Position numbers and translations under genes: made by a program
NCBI GenBank assembly: GCA_910589035.1
Contig: CAJUSI010000039.1
Span: forward strand, 62,001-126,000
Reading direction: 5' to 3'
Length of the DNA stretch: 64,000 nucleotides
Origin: an uncultured Acetatifactor sp.
Lineage (GTDB): Bacteria > Bacillota > Clostridia > Lachnospirales > Lachnospiraceae
The notes under the pieces: model-generated
What the model was told of the DNA's origin: nothing
What the model saw: only the letters and a program-made list of their open reading frames with translations
The model's database searches: none
Part shown: positions 17,232 to 26,417 of the stretch, piece by piece
Position numbering within the stretch: position 1 is the first letter of the stretch
Layout of the letters: each line of letters starts with the position of its first letter

Positions 17232-17260
17232 ATTATATATATCATTATATGATATGTCAA
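17232..17260 (-). promoter_or_regulatory. Consensus promoter of the ABC importer operon with putative operator
   Basis: Minus strand TTGACA (17255-17260), 17-base spacer and TATAAT (17232-17237). The spacer TATCATATAATGATATA is close to a dyad and similar to the GH125 promoter spacer; 26 of about 32 aligned positions around the two promoters agree by eye. The stretch 17261-17625 is AT-rich and shows nothing else I can support. Confidence 0.78.
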
Positions 17261-17625
17261 TGCATTTTATATAAATTTCCCATTGAATTATACATGCATG
17301 TAAATATTATATAGACTCTCTTCTGATTTTGCCGCTTTAACTTCATCATTTTCCCTATTTTATTTCCTCTTTTTCTTGTTTCTACGTCAAAACGCTCTTA
17401 TCTTGCAATACATTTTTACACAATAGCCATATCATTATATCATTTTAGATTTTATTCCCGCGAACAAAGAGCCGGGAAGCTGCCTGCACGGACAGATTTG
17501 CGAATGCCGCGAAGATCATAATGTGTTAAAACGCATACCAAAATGTCCAAAGAACATTTTCAGCTTGCCGCGATGCAAGATTGATACCCCATCAGCCTGC
17601 TGCGGGATATATGTTTCAAAGTGCA

Positions 17626-17679
17626 TAAAAATATCTTCCAGGCAGTCCGGTCAATTACCCTGACTGCCTGGAAGATATT
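17626..17679 (-). terminator. Intrinsic terminator downstream of the GH127-like gene
   Basis: A perfect 18-bp inverted repeat (17630-17647 and 17662-17679, loop 14 bases). On the minus strand the stem runs into TTTTTATG, as expected for termination of the GH2/GH127 transcript about 110 bases after the stop codon. Confidence 0.88.
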
Positions 17680-17792
17680 CTGCCGCAATCGCATTTTTCT
17701 GTTTTCTCTGCCATCTCTGGCCCTGCCTCTTCCCCTCCCTTTCCGGCGCCCCGGTACATTCCGGGGTGTGTGATATAATCCGTCCTGCCCTC

Positions 17793-19658
17793 TTATTCCC
17801 CCCGGAGCCCTCCGATCTTCGGCATCTCCGTCATGCGAAGCGTCGTACACCCGTATGGATAGAGGCGCTTTACCACCGGTTCCCCCACCGGTTTCAAAGA
17901 CTCCGGCAGCTCGGCACATATGCCGTTCTCTTTTTTCCAGGCTATGGGAACCATCTCCATTTCCAGCATTACCGGCGGCTTCTTCCTGTCAAAGGGTATT
18001 TCTCCGAAATCCCTATATACTGCCTTTGCTTCCCCTTCCCCAAATCCAAAGCCCCATTGGGATTCCGGCGTAATGGCATAATCACAGTAAGGGAATTTCC
18101 GGATAACACCATCCCTTTCATACTCTATTTTCTCGTATTTTGCGTCGATGGGAAGCGCATAGAACAACGGTCCCCTGCGCAATGCCGCCATACCGCTGGG
18201 ACGCTTTACAAACTGCGGTTCAAAACGGAATGTAATTTCTATCTCCTCTTCCTTTTCCCACAGCTTCTTCCTGGTAAAGAAGCTTCCCGGCTCCGCCAGG
18301 CACCGCTCCTCCCCGATGCGAACCCCGGCCTCCCGGGCGAATCCCGGAATCCGGACGGAAACCGCAAAGGCAAAAGCTTCCTCCGGCGCAACCCTTATCC
18401 TCACGGTATCCCGGAAAGGGTACTGCGTATCCACCGTAAGCCTCACCTTCTTTCCGCCCACCGCTGTCTCCACGCTCACAGGCGCAATCGCCGTCACCGC
18501 CAGGCCGTCCTCCGTTCTCATGACGGATGACAGCGCGAATTTGGGCCAGCCCTGGTTAAAGTTGGCCGTACAGCAGCCGAAATGGGGCTCCAGCCCGAAA
18601 GTATGGGCATCCCCGCCGTTGGAGCTGAACGGCGCCTTCCCCTCCGGTATTCTGGTACATTCCACCTGATTCGTCATCTGCACATACTGATGCGTCCACA
18701 TATCGGCGCTGACCGTAGCCTCCAGACCGTTAAATGCCGTCTGTTCCAGCAGGTCCCCCCAGAAGGGGTTCCCCCCTATGGACAAAAGCTCTTCATAGGA
18801 ATACATGGCCTCCACAATACTGCAGCACTCGCTGCCCTGAATCGGACTGGTTCCGGAGAGGCATTCATCCCCTGTAAAATGCCCGATGGCCATACCGTGC
18901 TTCTCCGTGAGCTTTCTATACAAGTCCATGGCAAAGGCATCCGGGTCCTCCCCCGTCAGAAGGCTCATTTCCGCCCTGGACTTCAGCGCCATGGCCGTAT
19001 TCACCACATGATTTAAAAATGTCCAGTAGGAGCGGACCTTCGGTTTCTCAAAGGAAAGCCTGGCGTAAAGCTTCTCATAATCTATGCCGCAGCCCTCCAG
19101 CACATAAGCCAGCTCCTCCATCCACGGCTCCGGCCGCCTCTCATACAGCCATAAAAGAGGGATCATGCATTCGAACCAACGGGCCGCCCCCCATCCAGAC
19201 AGGGTCTTTGAACTGATGTGGGACAGCAGCTGCTTCAGCGCGTCGTAAACCGCCTGTTCCACCCGTCCGTCGCCGCTGCATTCCTCATAAACCACCAGAA
19301 CCTTGCAGATCAGAAAGGCTGCCCATACATCATAGCGGTCCCGCTCCTCCAAAGCACAGGGACAGATCCAGCCGTCCTGCTGCTGCCTTTCCAGGATTCC
19401 GTCTATATATCGCTTTGCACGGCTCTGGAGCTCTTCCTCCTCCAAAAGCCATGCAAGAGGAACAAAGCCGTCCAGCCAGTAGGGCACTCTCTCCCACCCT
19501 TCCCTGTCTCCCCCGATCCATCTGCTGTCCCGGATATCCGGCCAGATCAGATCCAGATGACCGGACAGCCCTTCCGCCTGCAGCCGCAGCTGTCTCTTAA
19601 GCCATCCCTCCGGTTTGATATCCGCCGGCTTTAAATACGCATATTTCCTTTTTCCCAT
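17793..19658 (-). CDS. GH127-like glycoside hydrolase (beta-L-arabinofuranosidase superfamily, DUF1680)
   Basis: A 621-residue protein with an (alpha/alpha)6 barrel and C-terminal beta-sandwiches. Family signs are DRYDVWAAFLICKVLV, the SGTSPIQGSECCSIVEAMYS segment (Glu and Cys that bind zinc in GH127) and the Cys pair in FGCCTANFNQGWPKF, in the place of the usual CCPPN. The best studied members use a Cys nucleophile on a Zn-thiolate centre to release beta-L-arabinofuranose; related GH families have other activities, so the exact substrate is open. No signal peptide. The ATG at 19658 has AGGAGG seven bases upstream; the longer frame is rejected. It is downstream of a GH2 gene and ends before a strong terminator. 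Confidence 0.85.
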   Translation of the reverse strand: MGKRKYAYLKPADIKPEGWLKRQLRLQAEGLSGHLDLIWPDIRDSRWIGGDREGWERVPYWLDGFVPLAWLLEEEELQSRAKRYIDGILERQQQDGWICPCALEERDRYDVWAAFLICKVLVVYEECSGDGRVEQAVYDALKQLLSHISSKTLSGWGAARWFECMIPLLWLYERRPEPWMEELAYVLEGCGIDYEKLYARLSFEKPKVRSYWTFLNHVVNTAMALKSRAEMSLLTGEDPDAFAMDLYRKLTEKHGMAIGHFTGDECLSGTSPIQGSECCSIVEAMYSYEELLSIGGNPFWGDLLEQTAFNGLEATVSADMWTHQYVQMTNQVECTRIPEGKAPFSSNGGDAHTFGLEPHFGCCTANFNQGWPKFALSSVMRTEDGLAVTAIAPVSVETAVGGKKVRLTVDTQYPFRDTVRIRVAPEEAFAFAVSVRIPGFAREAGVRIGEERCLAEPGSFFTRKKLWEKEEEIEITFRFEPQFVKRPSGMAALRRGPLFYALPIDAKYEKIEYERDGVIRKFPYCDYAITPESQWGFGFGEGEAKAVYRDFGEIPFDRKKPPVMLEMEMVPIAWKKENGICAELPESLKPVGEPVVKRLYPYGCTTLRMTEMPKIGGLRGE

Positions 19659-20056
19659 TTTCTGCCCTCCTGATTGTGTAATCACGGGACCGCTTTCCGA
19701 ACCTTCCGCCATGATTGCTCCTTGTTTCCAGTCTTTGGACAGCAGCGGTATGTTTACAGCCTCTCCGATACTATCGAATTTTTTGTTTATCCCATGATAA
19801 TATCATATAATTTCATTGACTCAGGTTCTGTTGCGGATTCCATAACAAAGCTTTTCCTCAATACGTTCTCTTCCGTTTCCACCGCCCCGTAAATCACACC
19901 GCCATTACCAAAAAACTCTATTACTTCCCATAGCCGGGCCGAAGTTCCAGAGGGTCGAAATTCCAGAGACCCGAAGATAAGCTTTCCGCCCGCGTTTTTT
20001 CAGATAATTCTCAGGATATCGCCAAGCAGCGGGCTTTGGAATGACCCTTTGCATTT
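19659..20056. other. Intergenic region with ATGATA-A-TATCAT dyad
   Basis: No coding sequence between the GH2 and GH127-like genes. A 13-bp perfect palindrome (19794-19806) next to AT-rich, -10-like sequence could be an operator for a separate GH127 promoter; a related palindrome TGATAATTATCA occurs upstream of GH2 at 21980-21991. Neither has a convincing -35 box beside it. Confidence 0.35.
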
Positions 20057-21784
20057 TTAATGTTCTTCCGTCTCAATAGCCGCTTTCCTGCTGTTGATCT
20101 GCCGGATAATCTCCATATCAAATTTGGCCTTCCTGTCATAAGTATACAGGCCGTTCACCTCCAGCTCCACATCATACAGCTGTGTAAAACAGAAGCCGAA
20201 CATTCTGGGATTGTCCAGGAGCACATCTGTCAGGCGGCGGTACCGCTCCAGATATTCCTCCATGGTCCTGGGGCCGTCTCCGTATCCCCATGCGTCGTCT
20301 CTGTCCGCCTGATCCACATTCCATTTGATGCCGCCGTATTCGCTGATAAAGACGGGAACTCCCTCCACCGGCGTCTGCCTGTATCCGTGATTGTCCGGAA
20401 GAGGCCCTCCCTGGGAAAAGTCCCTGTATCTCTCCGCGAAAACATCCGCGTCCTGCTCATAGTCATGCAAATCGTAGATGTCCGTCTGCACATGATAATT
20501 CCCGCTTGTGTCGATGCAGGGGCGGGTAGCGTCGTACTGCTTCGTCATCAGGTAAGTCAGGCGGAGAAGTTCGTCATCCTGCTTCCTGCCCTCATAATCC
20601 CAGGTCTCGTTAAAGGGGCACCAGCCCACAATGGCAGGATGGTTGAAATCCCGCTTCAGCACCTCCATCCATTCCGGCAGGAAGCATTTCAGCCCGTCGG
20701 GACGGCTGTAGTCAAGCCCCCAGTTGGCCTGCTCTCCCCAGACCAAGTAGCCCAGCCTGTCACAGTGGTACAAAAACCGCTCCTCGAACACTTTCTGATG
20801 CAGTCTGGCCCCGTTAAAGCCCGCCTGAAGAGACAACTGTATATCCCGCACCAGAGCTTCGTCGGAAGGAGCCGTATAGATCCCGTCGGGATAGAAGCCC
20901 TGATCCAGCACCAGGCGCTGGAACACCGCTTTGCCGTTCAGCAGTACTTTCTCCCCGTCGATCCTGATTTCCCGCATGCCGAAGTAGCTGTCCACGGCAT
21001 CTTCCCCAAAGAAAAGCTTCAGGTCATATAAGCGCCCGTTTCCGGCCTCCCAGAGATGAAGCTGTGATAAGCCAAGCTTCAGGAAGCCGTTTCCGGAAGT
21101 GATCTCCGTCTCGGCGCTTCCGCAGAGGGTACCGTCATACCAGGCTTCCGCCCGCAGGATCCCGCTTCCCCTGGTCCGGGCCTTGATTGTCAGCGCGGCA
21201 TCCGCGATATTGGGATAGAGCTGTACGCCTTCTATGTAATCGGAAGGAAGGAACTCCAGCCACACCGTCTGCCAGATTCCCGTGGTCCTGGTATATTCAC
21301 AGCCGAAGGAATGGAACAGCCCGCACTGCTTTCCCTTGCACTGCCTGCCGCTTCTCTGGTCGTCAACCGCCTGTACCGTGACGCGGTTTTCCCCGGTTAC
21401 CGTCAGATCAGTGATATCGAACTGAAATGAAACATAACCTCCCTTATGGGTGCCCGCCTCTTTGCCGTTGACCCAGACGCGGCATTCATAATCCACCGCC
21501 CCGAAATGCAGCATGACCCGCCCATTGCGCTGCTCCTGCGTCAGCTCAAAGGTGCGCAGGTACCATACAGCCGGCATAAAGTCCTTGTAGCCGATCCCGC
21601 TGAGATCGCTTTCCGGGCAGAAGGGCACCGTAATTTTCCTGTCCAGCTGCGTCTCCTCGTACATTTTCCTGGCAATCCCGCTGTTCCCGAAATCGAATGC
21701 GAAATCCCATTCTCCATTCAGATTCCTCCAGCCTTTCCGCTGCATCTGGGGCCTGGGGTGCTCCGGTCTTGGAATATTGTTCAT
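20057..21784 (-). CDS. GH2 family glycoside hydrolase (beta-galactosidase/beta-glucuronidase-like)
   Basis: A 575-residue GH2 protein with the standard order: sugar-binding jelly roll (about residues 1-180, with YLRTFEL and WVNGKEAGTHKGGY), an Ig-like domain (about 185-280) and a TIM barrel. The acid/base is Glu393 (GWCPFNETWD) and the nucleophile Glu482 (FISEYGG). At under 600 residues it is shorter than LacZ and close to beta-glucuronidase and short GH2 arabinosidase/galactosidase types, so the substrate is not assigned. No signal peptide. AGGAGGTAA precedes the start. A divergent AraC regulator upstream is the likely activator. Confidence 0.9.
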   Translation of the reverse strand: MNNIPRPEHPRPQMQRKGWRNLNGEWDFAFDFGNSGIARKMYEETQLDRKITVPFCPESDLSGIGYKDFMPAVWYLRTFELTQEQRNGRVMLHFGAVDYECRVWVNGKEAGTHKGGYVSFQFDITDLTVTGENRVTVQAVDDQRSGRQCKGKQCGLFHSFGCEYTRTTGIWQTVWLEFLPSDYIEGVQLYPNIADAALTIKARTRGSGILRAEAWYDGTLCGSAETEITSGNGFLKLGLSQLHLWEAGNGRLYDLKLFFGEDAVDSYFGMREIRIDGEKVLLNGKAVFQRLVLDQGFYPDGIYTAPSDEALVRDIQLSLQAGFNGARLHQKVFEERFLYHCDRLGYLVWGEQANWGLDYSRPDGLKCFLPEWMEVLKRDFNHPAIVGWCPFNETWDYEGRKQDDELLRLTYLMTKQYDATRPCIDTSGNYHVQTDIYDLHDYEQDADVFAERYRDFSQGGPLPDNHGYRQTPVEGVPVFISEYGGIKWNVDQADRDDAWGYGDGPRTMEEYLERYRRLTDVLLDNPRMFGFCFTQLYDVELEVNGLYTYDRKAKFDMEIIRQINSRKAAIETEEH

Positions 21785-21911
21785 TTTTATTTACCTCCTC
21801 TGGTAAGTGTAGTTTCACCATAGTTCTGTGAAGCGATTCTGTACAATCCACAGCCGGCTCTTCCCGGTACCTTAGGCGCTCAACAGCGAAAGCCTGCGCA
21901 AAATGGCATAT

Positions 21912-21941
21912 ATTATAGTTTCGGTTTATCCGAATTTGGCA
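21912..21941 (-). promoter_or_regulatory. Promoter of the GH2 gene with TTCGG-N5-CCGAA dyad in the spacer
   Basis: Minus strand TGCCAA (21936-21941), 18-base spacer, TATAAT (21912-21917). The spacer holds a perfect 5-bp dyad, TTCGG/CCGAA (21920-21934), an operator-like site. The rest of the 500-base divergent region to 22288 holds further palindromes (TGATAATTATCA 21980-21991; ATTCTGTAACAGAAT near 22073) but no coding sequence. Confidence 0.55.
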
Positions 21942-22288
21942 CTGTGCAGGAATAAATCCGCTCTTCGGAACAAAAAAGCTGATAATTATCATGGCAGAAA
22001 GCCATTAACATTTACAAGCGCAGCAAGCGGTCATCCTATGGATTAGCAGCCAAGTCTGGTATATAGCCATATTCTGTAACAGAATCCTATTATCTGAATT
22101 TCATTATAATGCACATATCAGGGATTTCCAGTGAAAAAACAGCTTGAAATGTATATAAAATTGCTATATTCTATACTCATGAATTGGCGAAAGCGCTCCT
22201 CGTCATACCATTGCCGGCACCTTAGATTCCGCATCCGTCCGGCGGCGGGTATATCCTGAGGAAAGCACGAGAGAGAGGAACCGTACAA

Positions 22289-23122
22289 ATGAAAGAACAT
22301 CCGAAAGTGAACAATCCGGGCACGGAAAAATATGCGGTATACACCGGAGCCGGTACGCCTGCCTTTCTCCCCCTGGTGGCAGGCATTACCCTCCCCAGTC
22401 CCAATTACGCTATTTACCGGGGCAATGCGGACATCTATGTCTTTGAATATGTGCTGGATGGAAAAGGATATGTCCGCCAGGACGACGAGCAGGCGGAGGT
22501 ATATGCCGGGGATGCCTATATCCTGCAGCCCGGCAGATGCCATCATTATTACTCCGACGCCAAAACGCCCTGGACCAAGATCTGGCTGAACGCCGGCGGC
22601 AGCCTGATTCGTCACCTGCTCTCCGATTACGGTCTGAATCAGGCTCTGTTAATCCCCGGCTTTGGACAGCAGCAGTATTTTTATAATCTCTTTGATACCA
22701 TCGAAAAGGATCCATCTAAATGCTGCGGAAGACTTGCGCTTTGTCTGCATGAACTCGTTCAGGCTCTCTCCTCCCATTACGGCAGTTATCGCGAGGAACA
22801 TACGCAGGCTGTAATGATGAAGAATTTTATTGAGCAGAACCTGACCCGGCCGTTAAAGATCGAGGCGGCGGCCGCCAGTGTCCATTTATCCCCTTCCCGC
22901 GCAATCCACGTATTTAAAGAAGCCTTCGGCATCTCTCCGTACCGGCATTATCTCACACAACGCTTCGAGCTTGCCCAGTCCATGCTGCTTTACACGGCGC
23001 TTTCCATACAGGAAATATCGGAACACCTGGGGTTTGCCGATTACCATCACTTTACCATTTTCTTCAGAAAGGAATGCGGCATGTCCCCCTCGCAGTTCCG
23101 CAAGAAGACAAAGCTTACATAA
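22289..23122 (+). CDS. AraC-family regulator with cupin sensor domain
   Basis: A 277-residue regulator. Residues 1-130 form a cupin-type sugar-sensing domain (YVFEYVLDGKGYVRQDDEQA, then GDAYILQPGRCHHYYSD). Residues about 175-277 form the double helix-turn-helix, with the second signature EISEHLGFADYHHFTIFFRK followed by GMSPSQFRK. It is transcribed divergently from the GH2 gene and probably activates the GH2/GH127 unit in response to a sugar. The start follows a GAGAGAGGAA site. It converges on the GH38 gene. Confidence 0.92.
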   Translation: MKEHPKVNNPGTEKYAVYTGAGTPAFLPLVAGITLPSPNYAIYRGNADIYVFEYVLDGKGYVRQDDEQAEVYAGDAYILQPGRCHHYYSDAKTPWTKIWLNAGGSLIRHLLSDYGLNQALLIPGFGQQQYFYNLFDTIEKDPSKCCGRLALCLHELVQALSSHYGSYREEHTQAVMMKNFIEQNLTRPLKIEAAAASVHLSPSRAIHVFKEAFGISPYRHYLTQRFELAQSMLLYTALSIQEISEHLGFADYHHFTIFFRKECGMSPSQFRKKTKLT

Positions 23123-23135
23123 TCTTTGATAAAAT

Positions 23136-23155
23136 ATAGACGGCCTGCCGTCTAT
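23136..23155. terminator. Hairpin between convergent AraC and GH38 genes
   Basis: ATAGACGGC-CT-GCCGTCTAT, a 9-bp stem. On the minus strand it runs into ATATTTTATC, so it may terminate the GH38 transcript; on the plus strand it lies 13 bases after the AraC stop. Confidence 0.5.
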
Positions 23156-23301
23156 CACTGCTTTCCGGGCTTCTATATGCGCCCAATCAGGTATGCCTGC
23201 CTTCCCCCCGCAGAAATACCGAAAGCGCGTACAAAGGCTCCCGGCCCTCTATCCATCCGCCTCCCTCATGGTGCTGCCCGGTTCCGGATTTTTCCGTATT
23301 C

Positions 23302-26151
23302 TCAGGCAAACCGAATCTCCACCTGGGCCAGCGCGTAGGGTTCCACTGTGAATGTCAGCTTCCGCCCGGAAACCGCTGCTTCCGTCCCCTGCTCCTTCCC
23401 GAACAGATTCACGGACTTGGCCTGCGCCACCTCCGCCGCAAATTCCAGGCAGACCTCCTCCCGCTCTCCCGCTGTCTCATAGGCGCGGATCAGCACGCTG
23501 CCGTCCCGCCCCGGCAGCACGGCCGAGATCACCGTGTGTTTTGCCTCCGCCCTCAGCAGGCTGCCTTCCATGGGCAGGCTGCCATGGTGGGAGTTGGAAG
23601 GCTGATAGAACAGGGCGTGATTGCAGGCCTCCGCCATCTGCTCCGCCTCCCGTGCATCGCCGCTGCAGGTTCCGAGCCACAGCGCAATATGGTGAATCCC
23701 CCTCTCCGGATAAGGATCCGGATATGTGGAGCTGTTGAGCAGGGTCAGGGCAAGCTTCTGATTCTCCCCCCTGTAGCCGTACTTGCTGTCGCTGATCAGG
23801 ATTGCACAGGGCGCCGCCTCCCGCAGGGCCGTCCCATACTGCAGGCCGGGAACATCATTGTGCAGGGGGCCTCTCCGGATAACGCCTGCCGGAATGTCAT
23901 ACTGATACTCCGCCGGCTCGTAGGACAGGGGGATGCGGTAATCCAGAACCGGAATCATATCGCTTCCGCTCTCATTCCAGTCTGCCTTCGCTTCCACCTT
24001 CACGGCCTTCTGCCCCTTATCCAGGCTGTAAGTGGCTTCTAACCTGGAATTTGCGATCTGCCAGCAGGCCTTCACGCTCCGGCGCAGCAGGCCCTCCGTC
24101 ACAGACTCCAGCTTCAGGCAGCGCTCCACCGGCTGTTCCCGGAGATACCTGCCGATCTTCCAGGCGTTGGAGGTGGCGGTCTCCGTCTCGATATAGGTGA
24201 AGCCTGCGCTCCCGTCCCGGCCGATGAGCTCCGTCCCGGTCTCTTTCTCCCGCATGGACACGATACGTCCGGAGACGGAGGAAATCGTGACGGCCAGATA
24301 TTCATTTTCCAGCAGATAATCCTCATAGGCACCGGCCACATGCTCCCTCTCCTGGAGATAGACAGGATACGCCTCCGCCTCCTTCTCGGAAAGCACCAGG
24401 GTGGTATATCCCAGCGCCGGGACCGTCACTTCCGCCAGTATGCGCATATACTTATGGCTCCAGTAATCCTGCATCCGGTTATCCAGCAGCTGGAAGGCGA
24501 TTTCCTCCCCCCGGCAGTCGGTCATATGAATCCTGCGCATATCCCCGGTCCAGTCCCAGACGGTCAGCTCCGCCGTCCCGCACCGCTCCCGGGAAAGGGT
24601 ATTGAAAATATGGAAGATCCGGGTGCGCCCGCCGCCCCGCTCGGTGCTGGGCACCCCCACGAAATTCTCTATCCCGTAGCCGGCCCCCGCGCCCTCCGAC
24701 TGGCTGTAATAGGGATCCACATCCGCCGCGATGGAGGAAGTATCAATATTTCGGCCAATATGATACATGGCATTCTGAATCTGGGTGTTGGCCGCGGCCA
24801 TGGAGGTCTGGAACAGCCCCATGGCATGTTCCCTGGAATCCTGCACGCAGGAGCCGGTGAGGATGTCATGGAAATGGGTGAACAGCACATCCCGCCAGGC
24901 CTTCTCCATCCGCTCCCTGGCAAATGCAAAGCCGGTAAACCTCCCGGCCATGGCGGACATGGCCTCCGCGTCCAGCAGGGCTGCCTCCAGTCGGCGGTTG
25001 GCCCTCTTGATTCTGCTCTGGGTGGTATAGCAGCCGGGGGCGAAATAATTCAGCTCCCTCTCCACCACCGGCAGCTTCTCCCACAGGCCCTCCGCCTCCC
25101 TGAAGAATTCATGGAAGGTGCCGAACTGAATCCGGGGATAAATGGGCCACTCCATCATCTCCAGCGCCCGCTCCACATCCCGCCTGGTGGGGCCGCCGCC
25201 ATGGTCTCCCACACCGTAGACCACCAGGCCTGTACGAAGGCCCATGCACCGCCTGCTGATTTCCGGGAATCCCGCCGCCATATGGGGCGTGATGGCCCCA
25301 TTGTACCAGTTGGGCTCCCGGTAGGCCAGGACCTCCTTCCCGGATGGTGCTTTATAGCGGTAAAGGATTTCCGGTCCGCCGTTTCCCCTGCAGTGGTAAT
25401 AGTATTTTACCTCGCCGAACCGGTCGATTTCCGGCACATTGGCGCTGTGCCCGAAGGTGTCCGGCGAGAAATCCACCTCCAGTCCGTCCACGCCCCAGAC
25501 CGTCTTCATGTATTCCCTGGTATACTGGATATGGCGCAGCAGGGACTCTCCCGTGGGCATATTCTTGTCCGTCTCCACCCAGGCGGTGGCGGTCACCTCC
25601 CAGCGGCCCTCCGCGATCCTCTTTTTGATTTCCTCCATCAGCTCCGGGTCGTATTCCTCCACAATCTTATATACGGCGCCCTGGGACTGGGAATACTTAA
25701 ACTGCGGGTACTGATCCATGATGTGCAATACGGAGCGGAAGGTTGCCAGAGTCACCGCCACGGTCTCGTGGAAGCTCCACATCCAGTTCATGTCGATATG
25801 GGCATGGGCCGCCAGAATCAGCCTGTAGCTTCTGGCTTCCTCCCCCAGGGGAGCGAGAATTTCTTCCGCCGCTTCACAGTCCTGATTGGTGAGAACGCCC
25901 TGGGCGTCCACCTTTTCCAACAGGAAATCCAGCGCCTGTCCCAGCACCTGGTCATGGCGCCCGCCGTTCTCCTGAGAGAGATGCAGAGCAAACTCCAGCT
26001 CACTGAGGATTCTGGTGTTGGCCTTATTGGGGCGGGTGATATGCTGCAGCTCCTCCCTGGGCGTCCCAAAGGTATCCTCGTACCCTGTCTTCTCCCGGTT
26101 TCCTCCGATGGATGTCTTTAATTTGATGAATTTGTCCGCAATTCCTGCCAT
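23302..26151 (-). CDS. GH38 alpha-mannosidase
   Basis: A 949-residue class II alpha-mannosidase. The zinc site appears as AHAHIDMNWMWSFHET (His118, Asp120), the nucleophile as Asp231 in DFSPDTFGHS, and further conserved segments as GVGDHGGGPTRRD and the zinc His in FTHFHDILTGS. The C-terminal half holds the beta-sandwich domains usual for GH38. It hydrolyses terminal alpha-mannosides, complementing the GH125 enzyme nearby. No signal peptide, so cytoplasmic. I start it at 26151 where AAGGAGG stands 5 bases upstream; the longer frame to 26253 contains the predicted promoter and is rejected. Confidence 0.94.
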   Translation of the reverse strand: MAGIADKFIKLKTSIGGNREKTGYEDTFGTPREELQHITRPNKANTRILSELEFALHLSQENGGRHDQVLGQALDFLLEKVDAQGVLTNQDCEAAEEILAPLGEEARSYRLILAAHAHIDMNWMWSFHETVAVTLATFRSVLHIMDQYPQFKYSQSQGAVYKIVEEYDPELMEEIKKRIAEGRWEVTATAWVETDKNMPTGESLLRHIQYTREYMKTVWGVDGLEVDFSPDTFGHSANVPEIDRFGEVKYYYHCRGNGGPEILYRYKAPSGKEVLAYREPNWYNGAITPHMAAGFPEISRRCMGLRTGLVVYGVGDHGGGPTRRDVERALEMMEWPIYPRIQFGTFHEFFREAEGLWEKLPVVERELNYFAPGCYTTQSRIKRANRRLEAALLDAEAMSAMAGRFTGFAFARERMEKAWRDVLFTHFHDILTGSCVQDSREHAMGLFQTSMAAANTQIQNAMYHIGRNIDTSSIAADVDPYYSQSEGAGAGYGIENFVGVPSTERGGGRTRIFHIFNTLSRERCGTAELTVWDWTGDMRRIHMTDCRGEEIAFQLLDNRMQDYWSHKYMRILAEVTVPALGYTTLVLSEKEAEAYPVYLQEREHVAGAYEDYLLENEYLAVTISSVSGRIVSMREKETGTELIGRDGSAGFTYIETETATSNAWKIGRYLREQPVERCLKLESVTEGLLRRSVKACWQIANSRLEATYSLDKGQKAVKVEAKADWNESGSDMIPVLDYRIPLSYEPAEYQYDIPAGVIRRGPLHNDVPGLQYGTALREAAPCAILISDSKYGYRGENQKLALTLLNSSTYPDPYPERGIHHIALWLGTCSGDAREAEQMAEACNHALFYQPSNSHHGSLPMEGSLLRAEAKHTVISAVLPGRDGSVLIRAYETAGEREEVCLEFAAEVAQAKSVNLFGKEQGTEAAVSGRKLTFTVEPYALAQVEIRFA

Positions 26152-26215
26152 GGCTGCCTCCTTTTTACAGAACTTTTTTCTGCCTTGTCCTGTCTGAAAT
26201 GACGTGCTTCTCCTT

Positions 26216-26243
26216 ATTTTAACATATTTCCGGTTATCTTCAA
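26216..26243 (-). promoter_or_regulatory. Promoter of the GH38 gene
   Basis: Minus strand TTGAAG (26238-26243), 16-base spacer, TAAAAT (26216-26221), about 65 bases upstream of the start codon. Confidence 0.5.
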
Positions 26244-26314
26244 CTTTCTGCAAAAAACTTTTGGAATGAATTTCAAACTATTATAACCTGGTATTCTATA
26301 TGAAAAAGAACCCC

Positions 26315-26373
26315 AAAATTTAAAGGGGCTGTCACCTCGCTGATTCCCTAATCATTGATGCGACAGCTCCTTT
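26315..26373 (-). terminator. Intrinsic terminator after the heparinase-like operon
   Basis: Minus strand AAAGGAGCTGTC pairs with GACAGCCCCTTT (one mismatch) across a 28-base loop and is followed by an AT-rich tract ending TTTT. It closes the transcript of the gene ending at 26418 and isolates GH38. Confidence 0.7.
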
Positions 26374-26417
26374 TCTTTTAACTCCGCAGTACTCCGCAAA
26401 AATTTACAATTTCGCTT

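Noticed and set aside
24340..26121. A 593-codon plus-strand frame opposite GH38.
   Set aside because: It is the antisense of a gene with full GH38 catalytic motifs; the long frame results from the GC-rich codon pattern. The same applies to long antisense frames at 26616-28304, 41808-43784 and 46359-48773.
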